Positions 1 through 7,877 of a stretch of DNA of 64,000 nucleotides are shown piece after piece (position 1 is the stretch's first letter; each line of letters starts with the position of its first letter). The DNA comes from Burkholderiales bacterium. GTDB taxonomy: Bacteria; Pseudomonadota; Gammaproteobacteria; Burkholderiales; Burkholderiaceae_C. The notes beneath the pieces were generated by a model. The model was not told the DNA's origin. It did not search any database and saw only the letters and a list, made by a program, of their open reading frames with translations. The position numbers were made by a program, and so were the translations under genes. The DNA lies in NCBI GenBank assembly GCA_030604135.1, contig JAUVWL010000012.1, positions 44,917-108,916 on the forward strand, read 5' to 3'.

Positions 1-667
1 TGGCGGCCTTGAGCAGAGGCGGTCCGGCCAGGAAGGCGCGCGAGCGCCCCCGCACCATGACCACGATGTCCGACAAGCCCGGCATGTAGGCGCCGCCTGC
101 GGTGCCCGAGCCGTGCTGCACGGTGATCACCGGCAGGCCGGCGGCCGACAGCCGCGCCAGGTTGCGAAACAGGCCGCCGCCCAGCACAAAGCCCTCCACC
201 TGGTATTTCATGAGGTTGGCGCCCGCGCTTTCGACCAGGTGCACAAAGGGCAGACGGTTCTCCAGCGCCAGCTCCTGCACGCGCAGAATTTTCTCCAGTC
301 CGCGCGCCTGGATGGCGCCGGCGTCGATGCCGGAATCGCTGGCCACCACCATGCAGCGCACGCCGCCGACAAAACCGATGCCGGCCAGCATGCCGCCGCC
401 CGGCACCGACTTCGCCGGGTCCTTGTGATCCTGGCGGTAGCCGGCCAGCGTGCACAGCGGCAGGTAGGGGGCGCCCGGGTCCAGCAGCAGGCCCACGCGC
501 TCGCGCGGCAGGAGCTGGCCGCGTTTGTCGAACACCGGCTTGGAGCGGGCCGAGGCATGGGCCGCGCGGTCCTCCAGCGCCCGCAGCTCGGCGATGCGGG
601 CCAGCATGGCCTCGCGCCGCTGCTGGGCCACGGCGCTGTGGGGGTCGAAGCGCGATTCGAAACGCAT
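1..667 (-). CDS. Acyl-CoA carboxylase, carboxyltransferase (beta) subunit, partial
   Basis: Biotin-dependent carboxyltransferase that moves CO2 from carboxybiotin to an acyl-CoA. Only the N-terminal 222 residues are in the window; the gene runs off the left edge. Visible are the SVPGGG and GIDAGA region (residues 87-118), ESAGAN (146-151), the acyl-CoA oxyanion stretch GSGTAGGAY (186-194) and FLAGPPLLKAA at the edge, all typical of methylcrotonyl-CoA or geranyl-CoA carboxylase beta subunits. Its ATG shares one base with the stop of the upstream SDR gene (TGATG). The SDR and TetR neighbours suggest leucine/isovalerate or acyclic terpene (Atu-type) catabolism, but the substrate cannot be fixed from this fragment. 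Confidence 0.88.
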   Translation of the reverse strand, partial: MRFESRFDPHSAVAQQRREAMLARIAELRALEDRAAHASARSKPVFDKRGQLLPRERVGLLLDPGAPYLPLCTLAGYRQDHKDPAKSVPGGGMLAGIGFVGGVRCMVVASDSGIDAGAIQARGLEKILRVQELALENRLPFVHLVESAGANLMKYQVEGFVLGGGLFRNLARLSAAGLPVITVQHGSGTAGGAYMPGLSDIVVMVRGRSRAFLAGPPLLKAA

Positions 668-1554
668 CACTGGAACACCTTGGGAACAACGTAGCGGTGA
701 AAGCCGTCGAACGGCCGGACAGCCTGGCGCTGCTGGACGTCCTCGGGTGCTGCGACCTGGCCCCAGCCCATGCGAACCTGCGGGCGTGCCCCATCGACGC
801 GCAGCACACTGCCGCTGATGAAGCTGGCCGCCGGCGACAGCAGGAAGACAATGGCGGCGGAGGTTTCGGCCTCGTTGCCGAAGCGCCCGGCGGGCACGGT
901 CTCGCGCATTTCGCGCAGCATGGGCCCGGCCTCGGGCGGGTAATGGTCCATGCCGCTGGAGGCGATGTAGCCCGGCGCGACCGCGTTCACGCGCACACCG
1001 CAGCAGGCCCACTCCAGGGCGGCGGTCTCGGTCAGGCCGACCATGCCCATGCGGGCCGCGCCGCTGTGGCCCATGCCGGGCATCGAGCCCCACATGTCGG
1101 CCACGATGTTGACGATGCTGCCGCCGTGCGCCTGCATGGACTGCAGGTGGCACTCGCGCGCCACCAGGAAGCCCCCGGTGAGGTTGGTGTCGATCACCGC
1201 CTGCCAGCCCTTGGCGCTGATCTTCTCCAGCGGGGTGATGTACTGTCCTCCCGCGTTGTTGACCAGTCCGTCGATGCGGCCGCGCGCCTGCACCACCTGC
1301 GAGACCATGGCCTGCACCGCCGCCTCCTGCCGGATGTCGCAGACCTGGTGGCTGGCCTGCCCTCCGTCCTCGGCGATTTCGGCGCAGGTGCGCTCCAGCT
1401 TCTCGGCGTTGCGCCCCACCAGCACCACATGGGCGCCCAGGCTGGCCAGCTCGTGGGCGGTGCATCGGCCAATGCCGGATCCCCCTCCCGTCACCAGGAC
1501 GGTCTGGTCTGCAAACAGGCCAGGCCGGAAGACCGAACGGTAGTGCTCACTCAT
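667..1554 (-). CDS. SDR-family oxidoreductase, enoyl-CoA reductase-like
   Basis: Short-chain dehydrogenase of 295 aa. TGGGSGIG (residues 22-29) binds the nucleotide and VNNAGG (98-103) is the second SDR motif. Where the usual YxxxK catalytic pair should lie the protein reads HSGAARMG (163-170), the form found in peroxisomal trans-2-enoyl-CoA reductase/2,4-dienoyl-CoA reductase-like SDRs, so an enoyl-CoA substrate is more likely than an alcohol. The ATG at 1554 overlaps the TetR stop by 4 bp, and the longer upstream reading frame is ruled out because it would lie inside the TetR gene. Probably co-transcribed with the carboxylase gene. Confidence 0.85.
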   Translation of the reverse strand: MSEHYRSVFRPGLFADQTVLVTGGGSGIGRCTAHELASLGAHVVLVGRNAEKLERTCAEIAEDGGQASHQVCDIRQEAAVQAMVSQVVQARGRIDGLVNNAGGQYITPLEKISAKGWQAVIDTNLTGGFLVARECHLQSMQAHGGSIVNIVADMWGSMPGMGHSGAARMGMVGLTETAALEWACCGVRVNAVAPGYIASSGMDHYPPEAGPMLREMRETVPAGRFGNEAETSAAIVFLLSPAASFISGSVLRVDGARPQVRMGWGQVAAPEDVQQRQAVRPFDGFHRYVVPKVFQ

Positions 1555-2261
1555 GCCTTGTCCTTCAGAAACAGTTGCAGGGCCGTGTCGGTCAAGGCGT
1601 CCAGCGAGGCGCGCTGGTTCGGCCGGTACCACTGCGCGGTCCAGTTGAGGGCGCCGAAGATCAGCAGGCGGGCCAGGCGCACGTCGCCGCTGAGTTCGCC
1701 GCTGGCGTGCAGCGCATCCAGCACCGGCACCCAGACCGTTTCGTAGCGGTCCTTGAGGGCCTTGACGGCCGAGCGCTCGCTGGTCGAGAGCGAACGCCAT
1801 TCGTACAGCATGACCGGAATGAAGTCGCTCTCGGGGCCCACCAGCACATCGAAGTGGTTGCGCACCAGGACCCGCAGGCAGTCGCGGGCACTCAGCGACT
1901 GCGGCTGCGCATCGGCGGCGGCCTGCGCCATGGCGTCGGCCTGTCGCTGCAGGGCCCGTTCCATGCCTTCGAGCATCACCGCCGCCAGCAGGGCTTCCTT
2001 GCTTTCGAAGTGGTAGAAAGGCGAACCCGAGCGCATGCCGGCCGCCGCCGCGATATCGCGTGTGCTGGTGGCGTCGAAGCCCTGGGTGCGGAACAGGTGG
2101 GCGGCCACGCGCAGCAGTTCCTGGCGGCGGTTGCCGTCGTCGCGTTCGTCGGCGCTTTTTCGGGGTCGGCCCCGGCTGCGGCGTGGCGCGTCCAGATCGG
2201 GGGCGGGGGCTTCGTTCACATGCATGGCGAGCACCATAGCAGCCTGTCCGATTTTCAGCAA
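1551..2261 (-). CDS. TetR-family transcriptional regulator
   Basis: DNA-binding regulator of up to 236 aa. A TetR helix-turn-helix is clear (FRTQGFDATSTRDIAAAAG, then GSPFYHFESKEALLAAV, around residues 57-93), preceded by a basic arm rich in Arg and Lys. The C-terminal ligand domain resembles regulators of acyl-CoA catabolism (KDRYETVWVPVLDAL). An internal ATG at 2225 (MHVNEA) is an equally good start. It is the first gene of a tightly overlapping trio with the SDR and carboxylase genes, so it probably represses its own operon and responds to an acyl-CoA intermediate. The effector is unknown. Confidence 0.85.
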   Translation of the reverse strand: MLKIGQAAMVLAMHVNEAPAPDLDAPRRSRGRPRKSADERDDGNRRQELLRVAAHLFRTQGFDATSTRDIAAAAGMRSGSPFYHFESKEALLAAVMLEGMERALQRQADAMAQAAADAQPQSLSARDCLRVLVRNHFDVLVGPESDFIPVMLYEWRSLSTSERSAVKALKDRYETVWVPVLDALHASGELSGDVRLARLLIFGALNWTAQWYRPNQRASLDALTDTALQLFLKDKA

Positions 2262-2328
2262 GCGGATGCTTTGTAAAAATCAGGCCGGGCTGTCACCGCC
2301 CCGACAGCGCCGGTGGCAGGGACGCGCT

Positions 2329-3864
2329 TCAGGGCGCCTTCAGCCCGTAACGGCGCAAACGCGCGGCGATGGCGGTGTGCGAACTGCGCAGCCGGGCCGC
2401 CAGCTTGCGGGTGGACGGGTACTGGGGCAACAGGCGCTGCAACAGGTTGCGCTCGAAGGCCGAGACCGCCTCCTCCAGACTGCCCACCGCTTCGGGTCCG
2501 GAACCCGGCTCGGCCACATCGGCCCCGGCCAGTTCCAGCTGGGCCGCGTCGATGACCGGCGTGTCGCTGAGGGTCACAGCCCGGAACACCACGTTCTGCA
2601 ACTGGCGCACATTGCCCAGCCAGGGGTTGGCCAGCAGGGCCTCGGCCGCCGCCCGGGTCAGCCGCGCCACCGGGCGCCCGGTCTGGGCACAGGCGCGCTC
2701 CACAAACACCTGGGCCAGCGGCAGGATGTCTTCGGTGCGCTCACGCAGCGGCGGCAGGTTGAGCTGCAGCACGTCCAGCCGGAACAACAGGTCCTGCCGG
2801 AAGGCACCGCTGGCCACCATGTCCTCCAGCGACCGGTGGGTGGCGCTGATGATGCGCACATCGGCCCGGATCTCGCGGTCGCCTCCCACGCGCCGAAACC
2901 GTCCGTCGTTCAGGAAGCGCAGCAGCTTGGCCTGCAGGTAGGGCGACATCTCGCCGATCTCGTCCAGGAACAGGGTGCCCCCGTCGGTGAGCTCCAGCAG
3001 GCCGGGACGGCCGCCCCGCAGCGCGCCGGTGAAGGCCCCGGGGGCATAACCGAACAGCTCGCTCTCGGCCAGGCTTTCGGGCAGCGCCGCGCAGTTCAGG
3101 GCAAAAAAGGGCTGGTCCTTGCGGCGACTGCCGGCGTGGCAGGCGTGCGCCACCAGTTCCTTGCCTGTCCCTGTTTCGCCGCGAATGAGCAAGGGCGCAT
3201 CCACCTGGGCCATGCGCATGGCGCGCTGCTTGAGCTGCCGGATGGCCGGCGACTGCCCCAGAATGGCTTCGAAGCCACCCGCGTTGTAGTTCTGCAGGGC
3301 GCTGATGCGCTCGCCCAGGCGTTGCGGCGCGTGCAGGGTCAGCAGCGCTCCGGCCACACCGGCGCCCGGCTCGTGCAGGGCGACGGCCTCCATCAGAAAC
3401 GGCTGGCCCTGCACCGAGATCTCGCGCGCCGGCACCCGCTGCGGCGACGCCAGCAGTTCACGGGCCAGCCCCGCATCGCCGGTCAGTCCGGCCAGCGTGC
3501 GCCCGCGCAGGTCGGCCTCGGTGGCGCCACACACCGCCACCGCCGCGGCATTGGCCAGCACCACAACGCCGTCACTGTCCACCGCCAGCACCGGGTCGCT
3601 CTGCGAAGCCAGCAAGGCCTCCAGATAGAGCCGGCGCCGAGCACCGGGCAGCATCTGCAACTCGTCGACGCGCAGCACACCGGGCACCGACAGCAGATCG
3701 TCCCGCAACACCGAGAACTGCGCCAGCTGCAAGGCCGGTGCCTCGATGAAGATGTGTGGCGGCTCCACCTCGACCGCCGACACGTCGAGCGCCCGCCCCG
3801 CCAGGCGGGCCAGGATTTCCTGGGCGATGCCGACCCGGTCGGCAAAGAAGACGTCGATGCGCAT
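2329..3864 (-). CDS. TyrR/PhhR-type sigma54-dependent transcriptional activator
   Basis: Enhancer-binding protein of 511 aa. It starts with an ACT domain (MRIDVFFADRVGIAQEIL), then a PAS domain (about residues 85-180), an AAA+ domain with Walker A GETGTGK (229-235), the sigma54-contact loop GAFTGA (276-281), Walker B (295-302), and a C-terminal TyrR-type HTH. ACT-PAS-AAA-HTH is the architecture of TyrR and PhhR. E. coli TyrR has lost GAFTGA, so this one should be a true sigma54 activator like Pseudomonas PhhR. ATG 3864 was chosen because it begins the ACT domain; 16 upstream codons look non-native. It is divergent from dadA, which has a sigma54 promoter, so dadA is its likely target. The amino acid effector is inferred. 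Confidence 0.92.
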   Translation of the reverse strand: MRIDVFFADRVGIAQEILARLAGRALDVSAVEVEPPHIFIEAPALQLAQFSVLRDDLLSVPGVLRVDELQMLPGARRRLYLEALLASQSDPVLAVDSDGVVVLANAAAVAVCGATEADLRGRTLAGLTGDAGLARELLASPQRVPAREISVQGQPFLMEAVALHEPGAGVAGALLTLHAPQRLGERISALQNYNAGGFEAILGQSPAIRQLKQRAMRMAQVDAPLLIRGETGTGKELVAHACHAGSRRKDQPFFALNCAALPESLAESELFGYAPGAFTGALRGGRPGLLELTDGGTLFLDEIGEMSPYLQAKLLRFLNDGRFRRVGGDREIRADVRIISATHRSLEDMVASGAFRQDLLFRLDVLQLNLPPLRERTEDILPLAQVFVERACAQTGRPVARLTRAAAEALLANPWLGNVRQLQNVVFRAVTLSDTPVIDAAQLELAGADVAEPGSGPEAVGSLEEAVSAFERNLLQRLLPQYPSTRKLAARLRSSHTAIAARLRRYGLKAP

Positions 3865-3893
3865 GGACGAAGGCCGTACTGTTTTCGCTCCAT

Positions 3894-3911
3894 TGTAACG
3901 AACAACGTACA
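3894..3911. promoter_or_regulatory. TyrR/PhhR-like box 1
   Basis: TGTAACGAACAACGTACA fits the 18-bp TyrR/PhhR layout TGTAAA-N6-TTTACA with both outer triplets (TGT, ACA) intact. It lies 30 bp upstream of the regulator start and about 175 bp upstream of the dadA sigma54 promoter, so it could mediate autorepression and serve as an enhancer. Assigned by eye, not tested. Confidence 0.5.
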
Positions 3912-3972
3912 TGTACCCAATTCATTGATTTCACTTGTTTTTTCCCAATCAAGAATGAAATCTCTACCTGTT

Positions 3973-3990
3973 CGTCACGTTATCGTTACA
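3973..3990. promoter_or_regulatory. TyrR/PhhR-like box 2
   Basis: CGTCACGTTATCGTTACA has the same 18-bp spacing. Its right half, GTTACA, is the exact complement of the left half of box 1 (TGTAAC); its left half is degenerate. It is centred about 104 bp upstream of the dadA -24 element, a normal enhancer distance. Confidence 0.42.
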
Positions 3991-4084
3991 ACCATGGCCA
4001 GCCAGCGCCGATCCCTATGGGAGCGCACGCCGGCAAGTGCTTGTTTTGATTGGTTTTTTTCCCTTAACTCGGGCACCTCTGCCA

Positions 4085-4100
4085 TGGCACGCGGCTTGCT
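4085..4100 (+). promoter_or_regulatory. Sigma54 (-24/-12) promoter of dadA
   Basis: TGGCACGCGGCTTGCT matches the consensus TGGCACG-N4-TTGCW at every defined position, with exactly 10 bases between the -24 GG and the -12 GC. Transcription should start near 4112, leaving a leader of about 50 nt before the dadA ATG. It lies downstream of two TyrR-like boxes and of a divergent activator gene that keeps the GAFTGA loop. Confidence 0.82.
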
Positions 4101-4162
4101 GTGCCCGTTTGTCCGTCCGTTGCCCGCACCCCCGTGCGGCCGGAGTGGCACGGAGTGCATTC

Positions 4163-5416
4163 ATGCGGGTTCTGGTTCTCGGCAGCGGCGTCATCGGCAC
4201 CACCATCGCCTACTACCTGGCGCGCGACGGTCACGAGGTCGAGGTGGTGGACCGCCAGCCCGGCCCGGGGCTGGAAACCAGCTACGCCAACGCCGGCGAG
4301 GTCTCGCCCGGCTACTCCGCCCCCTGGGCCGGCCCGGGGGTGCCGCTCAAGGCCATCCAGTGGCTGCTCATGCACCACAGTCCGCTGGTCATCAAGCCCA
4401 TGCTTGACCCGGCCATGTGGCGCTGGGGCCTGGCCATGCTGCGCAACTGCACAGCCGCGCGCTACCAGGTCAACAAGGGACGCATGGTGCGCCTGGCCGA
4501 GTACAGCCGCGACTGCCTCAAAGAGCTGCGGGCTGACATCGGCATCGAATACGACCACCGCGAGCAGGGCACCTTGCAACTTTTTCGCACCCAGAAGCAG
4601 CTCGACGGCACCGCCAAGGACATCGAGATCCTGCAACAGTTCGGCGTGCCCTACCAGCTGCTCGACCGTGAGGGCTATCTGCAGTACGAACCCGCACTGG
4701 CCGACGTGAAAGACAAGTTCGTCGGCGCGCTGCGCCTGCCCGGCGACGAAACCGGCGACTGCTTCAAGTTCACCAATGTGCTGGCCGAGAAGGCCAAGGC
4801 GCTGGGGGTGACGTTCCGCTTCGGTATCGGCATCGACGCGCTTGAGCGCAGCGGCCAGAGCATCTCCGGCGTGCGCACCAGCGAAGGCCTCAAGACTGCC
4901 GACCGCTATGTGTTGGCGCTGGGCAGCTACTCCACCGCCATGCTGGCGCCGGTGGGCATCCGCATCCCCGTCTACCCTGTAAAGGGTTTCTCGATCACCG
5001 TGCCCATCACCAACGCGTCCAAGTCACCCGAATCGACCATCATGGACGAGACCCACAAGGTCGCCGTCACGCGCCTGGGCGACCGCATCCGCGTCGGAGG
5101 CACGGCCCAGCTCTCGGGCTTCGACCTGCAGCTCAATGAAGGACGGCGCAAGACGCTGGAGTTCGTCGTAACCGACCTGTTCCCCAACGGGGGCGACGTC
5201 GCCAAAGCCGAGTTCTGGACCGGCCTGCGCCCCATGACCCCCGACGGCACCCCCATCGTCGGCGGCTGCCAGTACGACAACCTGCTGCTGTCCACCGGTC
5301 ACGGCACGCTGGGCTGGACCATGGCCACCGGCACCGGTCGCGTCATGGCCGACCTGGTGGCCGGGCGGCAACCCGAGATCAGCATGGAAGGCCTGTCGGT
5401 CGATCGCTACCGCTGA
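4163..5416 (+). CDS. dadA: D-amino acid dehydrogenase, FAD-dependent
   Basis: Oxidatively deaminates D-amino acids (classically D-alanine) to 2-oxo acids, feeding electrons to the respiratory chain at the inner membrane. The 417-aa protein opens with the dinucleotide-binding fold [19 protein letters not shown] and has DadA signatures such as [22 protein letters not shown] and a C-terminal [14 protein letters not shown] flavin contact. Length is close to the usual 430 aa. ATG 4163 starts directly at the FAD fold. No alanine racemase gene follows, unlike the enterobacterial dadAX pair. Expression is probably sigma54-dependent through the divergent TyrR-like activator. Confidence 0.92.
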   Translation: MRVLVLGSGVIGTTIAYYLARDGHEVEVVDRQPGPGLETSYANAGEVSPGYSAPWAGPGVPLKAIQWLLMHHSPLVIKPMLDPAMWRWGLAMLRNCTAARYQVNKGRMVRLAEYSRDCLKELRADIGIEYDHREQGTLQLFRTQKQLDGTAKDIEILQQFGVPYQLLDREGYLQYEPALADVKDKFVGALRLPGDETGDCFKFTNVLAEKAKALGVTFRFGIGIDALERSGQSISGVRTSEGLKTADRYVLALGSYSTAMLAPVGIRIPVYPVKGFSITVPITNASKSPESTIMDETHKVAVTRLGDRIRVGGTAQLSGFDLQLNEGRRKTLEFVVTDLFPNGGDVAKAEFWTGLRPMTPDGTPIVGGCQYDNLLLSTGHGTLGWTMATGTGRVMADLVAGRQPEISMEGLSVDRYR

Positions 5417-5541
5417 GGACCTCCCCCAATCGGGGGTGGGCAGCACGCCCGTATGGGCGTACAAAGTGGGAGCGTGCGCCGCACGCCGGCACACACCCTT
5501 CACCTGCGCGCGCGTGTGCCTGCACCTTGCCGGAGGTCGCC

Positions 5542-7689
5542 ATGACGCCCCGTCCGCCTGTTGCCAGACTGTCCAGGCGCAACCAGCGCTTCTCGGTCAT
5601 GTTCGACGCCCGGCCCGACCGGCTCGACTTCCGCGACCTGCCCTACCGCGCCCCACTGCGCTCGCTGGCCGCACGCTACCCGGCCGACGATGAGTTGCAC
5701 GCACGCATGCCCGCCTATGTGAAAGCCGGCATGGTCCGGGACCAGAAAGCCCAGGGCGCCTGCACCGGCTTCGGCCTGGCGGCCGTGGTCAACTTCCTGC
5801 TCTGGCGGCGGGCGCTGGAACAGGGGCCTGTACCGCAACCGAACCGCGTCAGCCCGCACATGCTTTACGAACTGGCCCGACGCTATGACGAGTGGGAAGG
5901 CGAGGACTACCAGGGCTCGTCCTGCCGTGGCGCCCTCAAGGGTTTTCACAAGCACGGGGTCTGCCTGGAGGCCCTCTGGCCCGGCCCACGCACCGGCCCG
6001 CGTGACGAGCTCGAGTGGGAAATGGACGCCCTCAAGCGCCCGCTGGGCGTCTACTACCGCATCGACCACAAATCGGTGGTGGACATGCAGTCGGCCATCG
6101 ACGAAATCGGAGCCATCTACGTGTCTGCCCGTGTCCACGACGGTTGGGACCGGATACCGGCCACCGGGGCACCTCCACGCTCACACGAGACCGAACAGTT
6201 GCCTGTGGTCCCCCCGGCCTCACCCGACTCGCTGCTGGGCGGGCATGCCTTCGCCATCGTCGGCTACAACGAGCGCGGCTTTGTGGTGCAAAACAGCTGG
6301 GGCACCGGCTGGGGCGCTTGCGGGTTCGCGGTCATGCCCTATGAAGACTGGGTCAGGCACGGCACCGACGCCTGGGCCGCTGCCCTGGGTGTGCCGCAGG
6401 CGCGCAGCCATTCGCCCGAGGCCGTCGACGCCCTGCGCTGGCCGTCCCGCAGCGGGCGTTCGCTGGGCTTTGCCGTCAGCGGACCACTGCAGCCCGACAA
6501 CCCGGCCGACGACCCCTGGCCGATCAACAAGCCCTTTCTGCACAAGCCCTACCAGCCCTGGCCCACGGCCAAGGCCTATGAGCACACCCTGGTCAGCGGC
6601 AACAACGGCCACGTCATCGTCACCGACCTGACCCGCCGGGTGGACAGCGCCGCAACCGACTTCGTCGAGACCCACCTGGACCGCCTGCGACAGCGCGTGC
6701 AGGCCTTGCCAGTGCCGCGCCTGATGGTCTATGCCCACGGCGGCCTCAACAGCGAAGCCGAATCGATCGACCGCGTCCGCATCCTGGCACCGTACTTCGA
6801 GGCCAACGGCATCTGCCCGCTTTTCCTGACCTGGCGCACCGGCCCGCTGGAGACCCTGCGCCACCTGTTGGAAGACCGGGTGCGGGAGGCTTTTGGCCTG
6901 GGCGATGCCCAACGCGCCCAACGGCTGGGCACGCTGCTGGGCGACGCACGCGACCGCGGGGTCGAAGCCCTGGCAAGCCGCACCGGCAAGCCCCTGTGGG
7001 CGGAGATGAAGCAGAACGCCCGGCGCTCGGCACTGCGCGGGCGCAGCAGCGACCTGCTGGCCCGCACCCTGGCCGGCTGGCCGCCGGGCCCGGGCGCCCA
7101 GCCGCTGGAGCTGCATCTGGTGGGCCACTCGGCCGGCGCCATCCTGCTGGGCCACCTGTTGAGTCAGCTGGCCGCGCAACAGGTTCGGGTGGCCAGCTGC
7201 ACGTTGTATGCACCCGCCTGCACCACGGCCTTTGCGCTGGAACACTACCGTCGACTGGCCGCTCCGGTGCTCGACCTGAACCAGTTGCACATCCACCTGC
7301 TGACCGACACCCAGGAAAAGGACGACAAGATGCTGCGCCTGGGGCCGGTCACCCTGTACGGCAAATCCTTGCTGTACCTGGTCAGCCGGGCACTGGAAGA
7401 CACCCGAAAGATGCCATTGCTGGGCCTGGAGCGCGCCCACGAAACGGCCCACGTCAACACCGACCAGTGGGCCGGCAGCGAACTCAAGGCCTTGCAACAC
7501 TGGCAGGCCGCCTTCCCCATGGCCAACCTGCACCGCGTGCCCCAGCCCTACATCACCGTCGACCGCGAAGGCCAGACCGCCCGCGCCAGCCATGGCGGCT
7601 TCGACAACGACATCGATGTGCTGACGCAGACCATTACACGCATCCGGGGTCAGGCACCCTTGCAGCCACTGGAGTGGCTGGGCTACTGA
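5542..7689 (+). CDS. Papain-like cysteine peptidase fused to an alpha/beta hydrolase
   Basis: A 715-aa two-enzyme protein. The N-terminal half has the C1 (papain) signature: oxyanion Gln68 and nucleophile Cys74 in DQKAQGACTGFG, catalytic His235 in GGHAFAIVGYN and Asn251 in VVQNSWGTGWG. The C-terminal half (from about residue 355) begins with VTDLTRR, has a buried strand plus loop VYAHGGLNSE (oxyanion-type, about 396-405), and the esterase/lipase elbow GHSAG with Ser530. There is no signal peptide or TM helix, so it is probably cytoplasmic. The ATG at 5542 has a good GGAGGT site 4 bp upstream; longer readings use TTG. It stands alone between dadA and a Tim44-like gene. The physiological substrate is unknown. 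Confidence 0.8.
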   Translation: MTPRPPVARLSRRNQRFSVMFDARPDRLDFRDLPYRAPLRSLAARYPADDELHARMPAYVKAGMVRDQKAQGACTGFGLAAVVNFLLWRRALEQGPVPQPNRVSPHMLYELARRYDEWEGEDYQGSSCRGALKGFHKHGVCLEALWPGPRTGPRDELEWEMDALKRPLGVYYRIDHKSVVDMQSAIDEIGAIYVSARVHDGWDRIPATGAPPRSHETEQLPVVPPASPDSLLGGHAFAIVGYNERGFVVQNSWGTGWGACGFAVMPYEDWVRHGTDAWAAALGVPQARSHSPEAVDALRWPSRSGRSLGFAVSGPLQPDNPADDPWPINKPFLHKPYQPWPTAKAYEHTLVSGNNGHVIVTDLTRRVDSAATDFVETHLDRLRQRVQALPVPRLMVYAHGGLNSEAESIDRVRILAPYFEANGICPLFLTWRTGPLETLRHLLEDRVREAFGLGDAQRAQRLGTLLGDARDRGVEALASRTGKPLWAEMKQNARRSALRGRSSDLLARTLAGWPPGPGAQPLELHLVGHSAGAILLGHLLSQLAAQQVRVASCTLYAPACTTAFALEHYRRLAAPVLDLNQLHIHLLTDTQEKDDKMLRLGPVTLYGKSLLYLVSRALEDTRKMPLLGLERAHETAHVNTDQWAGSELKALQHWQAAFPMANLHRVPQPYITVDREGQTARASHGGFDNDIDVLTQTITRIRGQAPLQPLEWLGY

Positions 7690-7877
7690 GCCCCCCACCA
7701 GCCGCGGAACCTTCGCGGCAACAAAAGCCTCTGAGGTTCTGAGCAGCACACGCGGGTGGTGCACGCCCGGCGCCGACGATCCCTTTTTTACGAAGTTAAC
7801 GTCAGCCTGTATCTGGTTTTTTAGAATCCACCGATGCACTACCCTGTGCCTCTTGCTGACCTTTTCTGGAGACACCG

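Noticed and set aside
2035..4407. 790-codon open frame on the plus strand
   Set aside because: It is antisense to the TetR and sigma54-regulator genes. Its composition is low-complexity Gln/Arg/His-rich, as expected from the complement of GC-rich codons, and no fold is visible.
5423..5436. CCCCC-AATC-GGGGG hairpin after dadA as a terminator
   Set aside because: The stem is 5 bp and no T-tract follows; it is too weak to call.
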